From Calycina herbarum (Eukaryota > Ascomycota > Leotiomycetes > Helotiales > Pezizellaceae): DNA of 64,000 nt. Position numbers and translations under genes: made by a program. The notes beneath the pieces were generated by a model. That model was not told the origin of the DNA. It worked only from the letters and a program-made list of their open reading frames with translations, and ran no database searches. Position 1 is the first letter of the stretch. Every line of letters starts with the position of its first letter. Where the stretch lies: the NCBI GenBank assembly GCA_001414485.1, contig LLEY01000086.1, positions 1-64,000 on the forward strand, given 5' to 3'. Positions 46,249 through 56,640 of this stretch are shown here, piece after piece.

Positions 46249-47963
46249 TCAGGCCTTCTTCTGAACAACCTTTCCCCTCTGCGCTGCTTGCTCCTGCTGT
46301 ATGCGATCCATAATCACATTGATATCCTTCCCCTCCATCTCCCACTCCCCCCTAATCACTTCCTCAGCCTGTGGACTCCTAGCCTTAAACTCTGCTCTGA
46401 AGGTTTCCGGCTTCGAGTTAAATCCCTGTGTCATATTCAAAGGATCCGGCACAATCCAAACCTTATGCCCATACTTCTCCTCAAATGCGCATTCAATATC
46501 AAAAGCCCACAAGAACCGCGCAATAATGATGAATAAAGAATTCTTCGCAATATGTTGACCAAAACAAGTTCGTCGACCTGCAGGATCACGGAGTCAGTAT
46601 ACTCTTTGAGACTTTTTGAGGAGGAGAAGGAGCAAGAGTCCCAAAGACTGTCACCGGAAATTTAAGAATAAGGAATGTCTCAGCTCTGGTTTTTACCCAA
46701 AAGAAATTTACGGCACTCACCGTGGCCAAATGCAACAACAGGGAGATTTGGATCGATAATCCATCGTTCGGGGTCGAAGCTTTCTGGATTGGGGAATATG
46801 TTTTCGTCGTGCGCAATAGCCCATTGATTTGCGATAACTGTCGCCCCCTTCGGAATTCGATAACCCATATATTCATCTTCCTCGGTGACAGCATGAGGTA
46901 CACCTCCAGCAGCCACAGGTCGCCATCGTAATACTTCTTGCATGAAAGCGTGAATGTATGGTAGATTGTCCTTATCGCTGAAATTTGGGAGCCTCCCTGC
47001 TCCGACAACTCGATCCAGTTCTGCTTGTGCCTTTTTGACAATATGAGGATGGAGGATAGCAGCAAGTACAAAAACTTCGAGGGCGATGGTTGTAGTGTCG
47101 GTCGAGACCTCCCAAACAATTCCAACATCATAAGCCAACTCCATGGGTGTCATTTGACCTTTATCCACACTCTTAATTTCCTTCGACCAATTCCAGGATG
47201 GCGAAGATGTGGCATTCGCAAAGTTTTTGCTCCATATAAGGGATTCGATGTTGAAAAGTTTGTCCCCTAGTCTCCTCCATGGTGCTATCCATTTGGGAAG
47301 GTTATTGAGAACAGGGAGAAGGTCGACGATCCATCCAGGCTTTAAAGTCGTCAATGTATTCTCGATGACTTCATCCAGTTCCTTCAAGTCTTGCGAGTTC
47401 GTATCCTCAATCCGCTTGCCGTATGCCAATGCGAATACCAGACCAGCTGCGTAACGTCGGAACCCATCACTGAAGTTGTTGGTCGATAACATGTCGAAGA
47501 CAAGCTGCTTGCTTTCGAGGTCCTGGAGAGCGCAGTATGTTTGCGAGACCCGTACATTAAGCACATGCATCTGAAGCTTTTGGTGAGCTCTCCACTGAGC
47601 AGCATATGGCATCAAAAGCGTTAGCATTCCACGACCCAAACATTCGGCTGCCATAACCACCCTAGGTCGAGAACTGTAGATACTGCTCCGCTTGTCGAGT
47701 AGATCATGAGCCGTGTCATGGTTGTTGAGCATAATGATGGTACTCGGTCCGAACTGGAGCTTAAATATTGGTCCATATTGTTTTGCCCATTGTTGGAAAA
47801 CTCGCCATGGATAGAGATTCGGTGCTTGGTGTAGATTTCCGATAATCGGCAGTGGTTTCGGTCCCGGTGGGAAAGGTAGACTCTTGCTCCTCCGCTTGTC
47901 GTAGAAGGCTATGAAGCCGAAGACGGCAAGACCGCCCAGAAAGAGGAAAGGCAGGACTAACAT
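46249..47963 (-). CDS. cytochrome P450 (O-methylsterigmatocystin oxidoreductase-like)
   Basis: ER-anchored heme monooxygenase of 523 aa. Exons 47963-46721 and 46577-46249, with a 143 bp intron interrupting the heme motif; splicing restores FGHGRRTCFG with the heme-ligand Cys. Order: N-terminal anchor (LPFLFLGGLAVFGFIAFY), Pro-rich hinge (PFPPGPKPLPIIGN), I-helix region VGIVWEVSTDTTTIALE (the usual AGxDT is VSTDT here), ExxR as EVLRWRP, and PERF-type FDPERW. The pattern is that of fungal P450s annotated as ordA-like. The substrate is unknown. It lies in the same orientation as the permease, 582 bp upstream of it. No polyketide or peptide synthase is in the window. Confidence 0.93.
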
Positions 47964-48836
47964 GATTGTTCAAAAGTGGTAAAGATACCTTGCTGCGGGG
48001 AAACCGAATAAATAACAGAAACAGGATTTCAAAGTGTTCAAAGACAATGATACGTGAATGCGACAGTAGCCATTTACCTATTCATCCTAATCCCACGAGA
48101 TCCGAAGACCCAATCATTGCTGGGCTTGGACAACGGATGCGCGCGTAAAGAGATGTAACTGGGTAACATGGATGGGGCGCCGCGGATTTTGGGTCAATGG
48201 GAGTGAGGGCATCGTGCCATCGTGGGCGTCAGATGCAAGTGCGGGCCATTAGAGTACCACTTGGGAATTGGGTCATGCCTGATTGGAGATATGGTGGTTT
48301 CCACTGGTACCAACACCTTGAATCGATGAAAAGTTCAATCAAAACCGGGCCCGCGAAAACAGTTCCGGGAGAACGAAATATGTAAATCATTATAAATGGC
48401 AATAATAATGGAAAGCGCAGAAAAAGGTACGAAAAGGAGGCCGCACAACGGATATCCAACAAATTGTGAGGGCATAACTGAGGTTACATTTCCAAAACGG
48501 GAAACCACCTGCGAGAGGACTGAGGAGAACGATTCAAAGAGGAAGGTCAAACTACACAAAATGGTGGCGCGGTGGACATTGAAAGTGGCAGCAATATGTT
48601 GTCAGTAAGTAGCTCGCTTCAATTACCAAATAAGTTGGGACAATTGAACTTGATTGTTCTAAACATTGGGTTGAAAGATTGTTCCACTTTCAATTAAATA
48701 ACGAGGCGAGGCACGTGTATCGGATAATCTAAACCTGGAATAATCTTGGCGTCACCTGACGAGGCTGCGGAGTGAAGCTTCCATTGAAGGTCCTAGGTTC
48801 CAGGTTGAATTTCAAGTCAAACTTCAGCAATACAAT
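47964..48836. other. divergent intergenic region between P450 and prefoldin genes
   Basis: Holds both promoters and MITE copy 3. Short frames only. Confidence 0.5.
48563..48705. mobile_element. MITE family copy 3 (short, decayed)
   Basis: Left end GGCGCGGTGGACATTGAAAGTGGCAG matches the family terminus. The interior has the family block GGGACAATTGAACTTGATTG (48637-48656). The right terminus is degraded (CACTTTCAATTAAATAACGAGGC). About 143 bp, shorter than the other copies. Confidence 0.6.
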
Positions 48837-49428
48837 ATGGCAGACACTTTAAATCGTCGTATGGTACGTATCCATGTCTCTTGGTATTCTAATATATCTA
48901 ATATTGTTGGCAGCTCTCGAAGGAAGACGAGGCTAAGGCCGCCGGCGACGAGGTCGAAGTCCGAAGGGAAGACCAAGACAAGATCAACAAATTCAGTCGT
49001 CTCCATCAACGCGAAATAGGAATCGAAGAGGAGCTCAAGACGAAGCATGTATGTTCTGCCACGGATTCCGCATACGACTCGCAATTCTAACCACCAAGTT
49101 TCTCCTGCAGAAAGAGAAGGAAGACCTAGACGATGTTTCCAACGAACTAGAACTAGCAGATGAGGATGAAAAGATTCCGTACGCACACCTGGAATTGTTT
49201 TATCACATCGGAGACACCACTGACTGAGGCAATAGCTACAAAATCGGTGATGGTTTCGTTCATCTACCTCTCGAAGAAGTCCAGGAAATGCTTTCAACCT
49301 CCTCATCACGAATCGAGGAAGAAGTCGCGGTATTGGAGGAGAAATTGAGCGAGATCAGGGAGGAGCAAACAGCACTGAAGGTCGATTTATATGCGCGGTT
49401 CGGACGAAGTATCAACCTCGAGACATAG
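48837..49428 (+). CDS. GIM3: prefoldin subunit 4
   Basis: Subunit of the hexameric prefoldin chaperone that hands nascent actin and tubulin to the chaperonin, in the cytosol. Predicted 140 aa. Exons 48837-48863, 48914-49048, 49111-49178 and 49236-49428, all in phase. Two helices forming the coiled coil frame the short beta region: the first contains EVRREDQDKINKFSRLH, the hairpin is PYKIGDGFVHLPLEEVQEML, and the second contains IEEEVAVLEEKLSEIREEQ, ending LYARFGRSINLE. Length, the QDKINKFSRL signature and the GDxFVHL motif are diagnostic of subunit 4 (Gim3 in yeast). It starts about 130 bp downstream of MITE copy 3. Confidence 0.95.
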
Positions 49429-49830
49429 AGACAAAATACAACGATACCCAAGAATTTCATATGATAGCACAACCAAATGCTGGAGTTTTGGTTGGAGCGG
49501 AATTATCGCCAGAGAAAGCTTCTATGTTCATGGGATATCCATCTGCTTGGTTCACTGAACCCATGAACAACAACCTCCTCTAAAACTCTGCCGCGGACAA
49601 GTCTTGGTTGTAGGATGTGGATGTTGTTACTTCGGGGCATTGGCACAGCAGTCGCTGGGACACAAACTCGCATATATACTGCCCACAGGTCAACAAAACG
49701 GATCGACGTGTTTCCCAGGAATCAACGATTCTAACGAGATTCAAAAGTGTTCTCGACATTGCACGCGCCACATACATAACCTATCGAACAGCGGCTCTCA
49801 AGTCTTTTGACCACACCACCAGTGCCAACT
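49429..49830 (+). other. unassigned coding-like relic
   Basis: Directly after the prefoldin stop the sequence reads as protein-like in shifting frames: MIAQPNAGVLVGAELSP and MFMGYPSAWFTEPMNNNLL, then a stop, then ILTRFKSVLDIARATYITYR in another frame. I could not assign a family. It may be a decayed gene fragment or the 3' UTR read by chance. Confidence 0.25.
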
Positions 49831-50830
49831 AGCCGTGCCTCTACTAGTTCATCCCCATTTTACTCCAGTCCGAACACGGCATTGCGAATGTATCTAGCTA
49901 CTTATAAAGGACAAGCTTGATATACTTCTTGGCCTTGTAAAATCCACTTCATGGAACCCCACCACATTTCACATCTGACGCTCTGTGAACACTCAACAGA
50001 AGATACATGGAATATACGACTGCCACGAATATTGTCCATCATGTTTTAAATTACCAACAAAAGTCATCTGTCGACACGTGTTGTAAGAAAATCCCAAGTA
50101 CGAATGGGAAGCATACACTACAGATGGAGGGTAACATAGCATATGTTCCTGGTTTGATTTCAAGATCACCTGTCTTCTTTTTCGTTGCGCAATATCCAAC
50201 TGCACCTTTCATTCGCATCTTCTCTTCTACTTGAAACCTAACCCCCATTTTGCTACACTTTTGATTTGCAATTCTCAATCACTCAATGGATTCTTCGTCA
50301 CTCTTGCATCAAGTTCATTTAAGCCGTTGAGATGCGTTTGGAATGCGAGCTTCTATTCTTTTGATATCGTTATCAAATTCCATCCCACCGTTGTCTCCCA
50401 TGCTTGCTCTCCATGTTGGCGGAATTCTGCCCCGCCCCAAGAAACGGGCAATAGTGGGGTAAATGACAAGCTCACTAAGCTTCATCTCCCCTGAAGCCAC
50501 TGACGCCTTTCTTGCGAATAAGGGCCCTGCTTATCGTGTTGCAGTCTATGAAACCTTCCTTAATGCTCACGGTTATCGGCATCATGCATTTGAAAGAGTT
50601 GCCACTCCACCAATAAAGCTTCAATCAACTGTCAAAAGATGGTCAAAAGAGGGGCGGGTGTGTTCGGTTGCGGAGATAAAATGCAGGGCAAGTTGGAGCA
50701 CACCTTGATGGCACATAGTTGATGATCTTCCGTGAGTTGACCCAAATAAAAAGAGTTGTTTCTCTTTGTGAATTTTGTTCTAAAATATACATGGCAGTTA
50801 GAAGAGAAATCTACTTACCAAGACATAGCT
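49831..50830. other. intergenic DNA
   Basis: No supported gene; the region carries the promoter of the MFS transporter. Small opposing frames have no recognisable domains. Confidence 0.5.
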
Positions 50831-52734
50831 ATGCTGTCTGTTATACGCAATGACCAGCACAGAGGCAGCCAATCAAGTACTGCCGATTTAGTTGACCATG
50901 AAAAAATCACTGGTAAGTGATCCGAGGTCTCGGTAATTGAGCAACCGTCAACTCATCATACTTCCAGAACACCAAAATCAACCCCCCAGCCGATTGTCGC
51001 GTATAGTTTCTCAAATGAACGGCGCAGACGCAGAAGAACGATATAAAATTGAGACAGAGGACAAGACAATTTCCACTTCTCGGAATTGGAGTACCTCAAG
51101 CGATGAACCGCCACCAACGACACGAAAATTGATCTCTTGGGAAGATGGCGATCCAGAGAATCCATATAATTGGTCATCTGTATGTATCTTGTTTCGCCCC
51201 TGATATTTATCCACCTCACTAACTGTTCTCTTTTCTTCGCATCTAGGCAAGGAAAGCATGGATTGTAATTATAGGTTCCAGTGTGGTTATCAATTCAACA
51301 ATGGGCTCTTCACTTCCGTCAAACGCCATTCCCTTCATCAGCGAGACCTTCAACATCACCTCGTCCTGCGCTCAAATTCTCCCTATATCTATGTATCTCA
51401 TCGGTTATATTGTCGGTCCCTTGGTCTTTGGTCCTCTCTCTGAAACATACGGTCGAAGGTTCATCATGACTTGGTCTTTCGTTGCATTCATTATATTTAC
51501 TTTGGCTTGTGCGTTGTCGCCAAACTGGACGTCATTGCTATTGTTTCGACTACTCACTGGCATTAATGCAAGTAGTCCAATTGCAGTTATTGGTGGCGTT
51601 TTCGCAGATATATACTCGGATCCAGTTGCAAGAGGAAGAGCAATGGCAGCTTTCATTGGTGTAAGTCTCCCGTCTCTCGTCTTTGCAATTGAACAACATC
51701 TAACAAATCAGGGAACATGTGTCGGTCCCCTCATCGCACCGCTTATCTCAGGCTTCATATCCCCAGCACTCGGTTGGCGCTGGACCTTTTGGATTGGACT
51801 CATCGTCGCCGGCGTCACTCTCCCACCTCTCCTCTTCCTCCCTGAAACCTACGGCCCCGTCCTCCTGGCTCGTCGCGCCAAAAAAATACGCAAAGAAACC
51901 GGCAATCCCAACATCTTCGCACCCTTCGACCTCGAGATAAAAGGCTTCAAACAAATGGCCACCGTAACGTTGACTAGACCTATTCGAATGATGTTCTTCG
52001 AATTCATCGTTCTAGCCACCTGTCTCTACCTCAGTCTCGCCTATGGAATCTTTTACATGTACTTCGAAGCCTACCCCATCGTCTTTGTTGAAATCTACGG
52101 TCAAAGCCCTGGGATCTCTGGTCTCATGTTCCTCCCCATTGGCTGTGGAACCGTCGGCGCGATCGCTCTCTTCCTCTGGTACGATTCTACATTACGAAAA
52201 GCGCAAACCCTTAATAAGTCCTGGACGCAAAAGGAAGAATCTCGCCGCCTCCCTCTTGCTTGCTTAGGCGGTCCCCTTTACGTCATCGCCCTCTTCTGGC
52301 TCGGTTGGACAGCTCGACCTGAAATTCCTTTTTACGTCCCCATGCTTGCTGGTATTCCTTTCGGCATGGGGTTTGTCCTCATCTTCATGGCTCTGTTGAA
52401 TTATTTGACGGATGCGTATGAGATTTTTGCTGCGAGTGCGATGGCTGCTGCAAGTTGTTGTCGGAGTTTGGCTGGTGCGGTGCTTCCTTTTGCGGCGGAT
52501 CCTATGTATAGACGTCTTGGAGTTGCTTGGGCGAGTAGTTTGTTGGCATTTTTGAGTCTGGGGATGTGTGTTATTCCGGTGATGTTTTTGTGGAAGGGTG
52601 ATGTTATTAGGGAGCGCAGTCAATTCTGTCGGTTTTTGAAGGAGAAGAAGGAGAAGGAGTTGAGGGAGTTGGAGGCGCAGAGACGGGGGGAGATTGAGGG
52701 GATTGAGATTGGAGGGAGCGAGGAGAAAGTTTGA
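50831..52734 (+). CDS. MFS transporter, DHA1 (multidrug/H+ antiporter) type
   Basis: Predicted 12-helix exporter of 576 aa. Exons 50831-50912, 50968-51179, 51247-51660 and 51712-52734. I chose the ATG at 50831 because it joins in phase to the conserved pre-helix motif LISWEDGDPENPYNWSS-ARKAW. The antiporter motif A appears as FGPLSETYGRR after helix 2, and motif C is in GTCVGPLIAPLISGFISPALGW. Later landmarks are MFFEFIVLATCLYLSLAYGIFY and the tail with a KEKKEKELRELEAQRR stretch, a cytosolic basic-acidic helix. The family exports toxic compounds, polyamines or metabolites; the substrate is unknown. The 51 bp third intron has no stop and keeps the frame, so its retention would add 17 residues within the helix 4-5 region. 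Confidence 0.92.
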
Positions 52735-53430
52735 TGATTGTATTTGGGGGTTTGAGAAAAGTGGATTTTTGTTGGATTGTAATGTTTAGTGATAATTATA
52801 GACAGTGTTTGGAATGTAGAAAATCTGGCAATGTGGGTGGGGTATGTAGTTCTGTTGATGAACATCTTGTTCTTTTCTTCCGTTTTCTCTTTGGGGGTCC
52901 CGGTAGTTTACTAAGTACTGAAACTTAATATCTCGGGGTTCTTATACTGTAGTACTCTTTCTTTGTTATAATTGTCTTGTGAGAATTGCTAGTAGAGTAG
53001 GCTCGCGGTGGACATTAAAAGTGGCAGTAAATACCCGTTGTTCTAACCTTAATTACCAGCTACTTTGGGACAATTGAAGTTGATTGTTCTTAAACGTCTG
53101 GGTCAATAGTTTTAATTATTCCAAGTGTTTAGAGTAATTACCATGAATTACTCTAAAAGGCTGGAACAACGAGGGCAAGGCAGGCAGGTGCGAACCTGAT
53201 GTCTTTACTGCCACTTTTAACGTCCATAAAGAAACGACTTTCTTTCCTAGCATGTGATGACAATCCTTAGCAGGTTTCTTCATTCAGAGGTTGATTGAGG
53301 ACAATGTTGTTTAGACTTGTTCATCAGGCCTTTTTTTTAAAGATATATATGTTATTTTGTTATTGCAGTAAAGAGAGAAAGGTATTTACGGTTTTTTTAT
53401 GGAGGGGCTTTTCTGTACGACGACCAAGGT
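52735..53430. other. intergenic DNA between convergent genes
   Basis: Contains MITE copy 4 and otherwise no feature. Confidence 0.5.
53001..53232. mobile_element. MITE family copy 4
   Basis: Left end GCTCGCGGTGGACATTAAAA followed by GTGGCAGTAAATAC; right end GTCTTTACTGCCACTTTTAACGTCCATAA. Imperfect inverted repeat of 25-30 bp. The interior has GGGACAATTGAAGTTGATTG. About 230 bp and the best-kept termini of the four copies. Confidence 0.78.
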
Positions 53431-55146
53431 TTAATCTTGATGCCTTGAAGGGTCTTCTTGTTCAGAGTCTTCTGGGCTAACATTCGGAGTTTTGGGTGCT
53501 TTCCGCTTTTTATACCAGGGGTCTTGAGTAAAATCTCTGAGTGTCAAAGCCTCCAGCATTCCCTCAAGCTCCTCATCGGACGGATCTTCCTCAAGTTCTT
53601 TCAGGACAATCTGCACCGCTTCATCAAACTCTCCTAGCTGAGCTAGCGTGAACACAAGCTCAATCAGTACTTGACGACTCAATTCGGAACTTGGCGGAGC
53701 CAGCGTACGAACTCCATGAAACAACCCCACCCTGTTGATACCGGGAACTGCCTCTTTCCAATTCTTGATTGCCAGGGTTTGGAGTCGGAGGGCTTCACAT
53801 GCCTCGGAGAATCGGCCAAGTTTACTTGACACCTGCGATAGGGCGAGCCAGATATCATGCTGCGACTCCAAGAACTGGACAGTGGTTATATTGATTTTAC
53901 CCCAGCCACTGCTTGAGGGGAAAACATGTTGGTCTAGCCAATAGTTGGCGATAAGAAGAATTGCACGTGCAGTAACGTATTCTCCAGCGTGGAGAAGCGC
54001 AGTTCCTTTAATGAAACAAGCTCTGACTGCTATCGGTTTGATACTACACACCCATCCCTCCCCACAGGGAACTCGAAGTTCTCCTTCCAACTCGTTAGTA
54101 AGACCATGGATAGTCACCTCGGTCTCATGATGGTAATTCCTGAAGCGATGGAAGATCATTGGGTTTACCTCCTTCATCGTGCTCCACCAGTCGAGTCCTT
54201 TCAACGCCTCAACGAGCTCTGCGCGGACTTCTCCCTGAATATGGAAGTCAAGATCCATCCCGAAAATTAGATCCTGGTTTTGAGTAGGGCCTTGCCAGAA
54301 GAAGTAATAATGATTGCGCTTGGCATTCAAGAATACGATTAGCCTCCGCAGATAAGTTTTACTAGTCAAAGCCATCTCAAACGGCTTGACAGTGAAACTA
54401 TCACATCCAGTCCAAACAGTCATCACCAATGCAATCTTTGAGACTGGTGAAATAAACTTCTCAACGTCCTCCGTCCTCATGGGAAGGATTTTGCGGAGCG
54501 AATCGATACATGATCTAGAGGAGATTATTAGTACCAAACCATTGCGACCTATGGTTTCCCAAATCTCTTCAGAGAAGTTTTCGTAGAATCCGGAAAAGGA
54601 GGTTAACAAAATTAAGTCTCCTGAGGGTTTTAATGCCTCGCTTAATGCCTCGCTCAAGGGAAGGTATCCCCAAATTTGAGCTCGAATTTCCGGTGGAAGA
54701 GTCCAAATTCGGGAAATCGTTTCGGTGGTGCTTTTTGTGTGCCTCCTGCTGTAGATAATACCTTGTACGTTCTCTTCTTTTCCTCCTTCTTCAGCCTTTT
54801 CTCCTTCGGGCTTTTCTTCCTCTGCTCTCTCCTTCACAGCCTCGTTTCCCTTCTCTTTCTTCGCCTTCTCCTTCCTTTCCTTATAAATTCTCTCAGCAGT
54901 ATCCCTAGCACTTTCATTTGCTACAAAAGTAAAATGCCTACCATAAATAACGTCTAGCCCGGATCTTCTCTGCTGGTCTCGTGGTGGTTCTCCTATAAAG
55001 ACTCTTCGCTCATAGATAGGGATGTGAGCGGCCCAATTTTTGAGATCTGGGCGTTCTTTTTTATTGCCATTAGGGAGTTGGGAGAGGTTCTCTTTGGTTA
55101 AGTGATCCTGGTTCTCATCATGAGGTTTGGTGTTTCCTGGATACAT
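53431..55146 (-). CDS. F-box-like hypothetical protein with acidic/basic N-terminal region
   Basis: Intronless gene of 571 aa. Residues 90-125 are an almost pure Lys/Glu/Ala charged stretch (ERKEKAKKEKGNEAVKERAE), probably a helix. An F-box-like entry follows at about 147-165 (ISRIWTLPPEIRAQIWGYLP). The centre has LVLIISSRSCIDSLRKILPM, a conserved spot shared with the relic at 37781-39090, and WWSTMKEVNPMIFHRF. The C-terminal half is helical with TPR-like spacing (ALAQLG-type repeats: QHDIWLALSQVSSKLGRFSE and LIELVFTLAQLGEFDEAV). Proteins of this layout are common, expanded and unnamed in leotiomycetes. It borders the RIP-mutated block at its promoter side. Confidence 0.75.
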   Translation of the reverse strand: MYPGNTKPHDENQDHLTKENLSQLPNGNKKERPDLKNWAAHIPIYERRVFIGEPPRDQQRRSGLDVIYGRHFTFVANESARDTAERIYKERKEKAKKEKGNEAVKERAEEEKPEGEKAEEGGKEENVQGIIYSRRHTKSTTETISRIWTLPPEIRAQIWGYLPLSEALSEALKPSGDLILLTSFSGFYENFSEEIWETIGRNGLVLIISSRSCIDSLRKILPMRTEDVEKFISPVSKIALVMTVWTGCDSFTVKPFEMALTSKTYLRRLIVFLNAKRNHYYFFWQGPTQNQDLIFGMDLDFHIQGEVRAELVEALKGLDWWSTMKEVNPMIFHRFRNYHHETEVTIHGLTNELEGELRVPCGEGWVCSIKPIAVRACFIKGTALLHAGEYVTARAILLIANYWLDQHVFPSSSGWGKINITTVQFLESQHDIWLALSQVSSKLGRFSEACEALRLQTLAIKNWKEAVPGINRVGLFHGVRTLAPPSSELSRQVLIELVFTLAQLGEFDEAVQIVLKELEEDPSDEELEGMLEALTLRDFTQDPWYKKRKAPKTPNVSPEDSEQEDPSRHQD

Positions 55147-55900
55147 TTTGTTGGTGTATGTGTGAATGTTGGTTTGTAGGGGTATGACGGTGTTTAGTTT
55201 CAGTCAAAATTTCCAATTGAATCTGGAATAGCACTGGATAGGCGACTGCTAAATAATACAACAATAGGATTGTCCTTCTCCTTTATTAGCCCTAATTAGA
55301 GAAAGTGTGGATGTGGACAAAGAAAGAACTTCTTTGAACAGAAAACAATAAGAGATGTCAGGTGACGAAAATAGAATCCTTTTCTTTTCCAAGGAACAAT
55401 TGAGTTATGGCATTGTTGGGATCCTATTATTGGGATTTTTCTTTATTATAAATTTAGCTTTCTAGATTCCAGTGGCTGCTAATAGCCTACAGAAAAGAGC
55501 GTAAGAGTGGTAGTGATCGTTTATTACACCTCCTCTATCTAGGCAACGAATTATATTACTCTAGCAGGCCTAGGATAATCATTCCAACTTAATTATGTAT
55601 TTGATGAAAGATAAAGAGGCTTTGGTTAAGTCTTCTTATAACTTAGGTTTCTTCGTAATAATTTCTCCGCTATAACTACTATATAGTATATAACGTGAAA
55701 GCGTCAGTCGTATAGTTTAACATTGTCTATTGAATAATACCAACCTAGATAGTCTAGAATAGTTAACTTAACTTAACTAAGTAACTATAAGATAATTAAG
55801 AATAACAAACCTCAACTAGGTTAAAGCGTCTTATAACTTATGTCTTTTGATATAATTCTTCTAAACATTTAATATAAGATAGGTGATAACGCTAGACTTA
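55147..55900. other. promoter of the F-box-like gene and transition into AT-rich block
   Basis: Gene-like composition fades out here. CpA and TpG dinucleotides are still frequent up to about 55900 and then become rare. Confidence 0.55.
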
Positions 55901-56227
55901 GGCACCGATACTTTTATATTAGTAAATTATCGATAATCGGCTCTCGATATAAATCGATACTTTTTTACTCTAATACGATTAGTATAATATATTATTAGCT
56001 AAAAAGGCTCGATTATCGATATATATTACTTTTTAAAGATAAATATAACGATTTTAGAGTAAGTTTAGAGTATAAATTTTAAGATAAACTTTAAAGTAAA
56101 AGATAAGGTAAAAGGTAAGGTAAAAAGCAAGTAAATTTAAGTAATACTAGGAGGAACTTATCCGAATAAGCGATAAAGCGGACTAATCAGAGAGTAGGAA
56201 TAGCGGGAGCTCCTAGAGCTAAATATT

Positions 56228-56640
56228 ATAAATCACGTTTTACGTAGTAAGTAGTCTAGACGGCGTTCTAATAGAATAAGGTATAACGTCTAGGAAATAG
56301 AAGGTAATATAGGAGGGAATCTATAATATAGAGGTATTTAGGGATTCCAGGATCTTACTATTAGAAGCACGTTAGAGGTCACGTGATATAAAGGATTACC
56401 TAGGTCGACTAGCGACCTAGGCGATCTAGTCGACTAGGACAATAGACGATCCTGTCTACCTAAGGAGGATAAAGGTTTTATATAAGACTAGCGCGTCTAC
56501 TATTAGATAGAAGCTTCGTACTTAACTTTAGTTATTAATCTTATTATCTTATATAATATCTTTAATATAAGTAAGGAGTTTACTTTTAAGTAAATAAACC
56601 AGCGTATCTATACTTCTTATCTATATACTAACTATCGAGA
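56228..56640 (+). repeat. gypsy 5' LTR
   Basis: Recognised by similarity, in inverted orientation, to 63310-63712: ATTA(T/C)AAATCACGT at the outer end and TATATAAGACTAGC(G/A)CGTCT, TTTAGTTATTAATCTTATTA and CTTTAATATAAGTAA towards the inner end. Differences are mostly C/T and G/A. The similarity continues about 50 bp into the internal region (GAGACTTAGTTATCTTTATTTAG). Confidence 0.7.

Noticed and set aside
53180..53200. tRNA-like GGTGCGAACCTG segment
   Set aside because: It belongs to the right arm of MITE copy 4 and also occurs in copy 2; no cloverleaf surrounds it.
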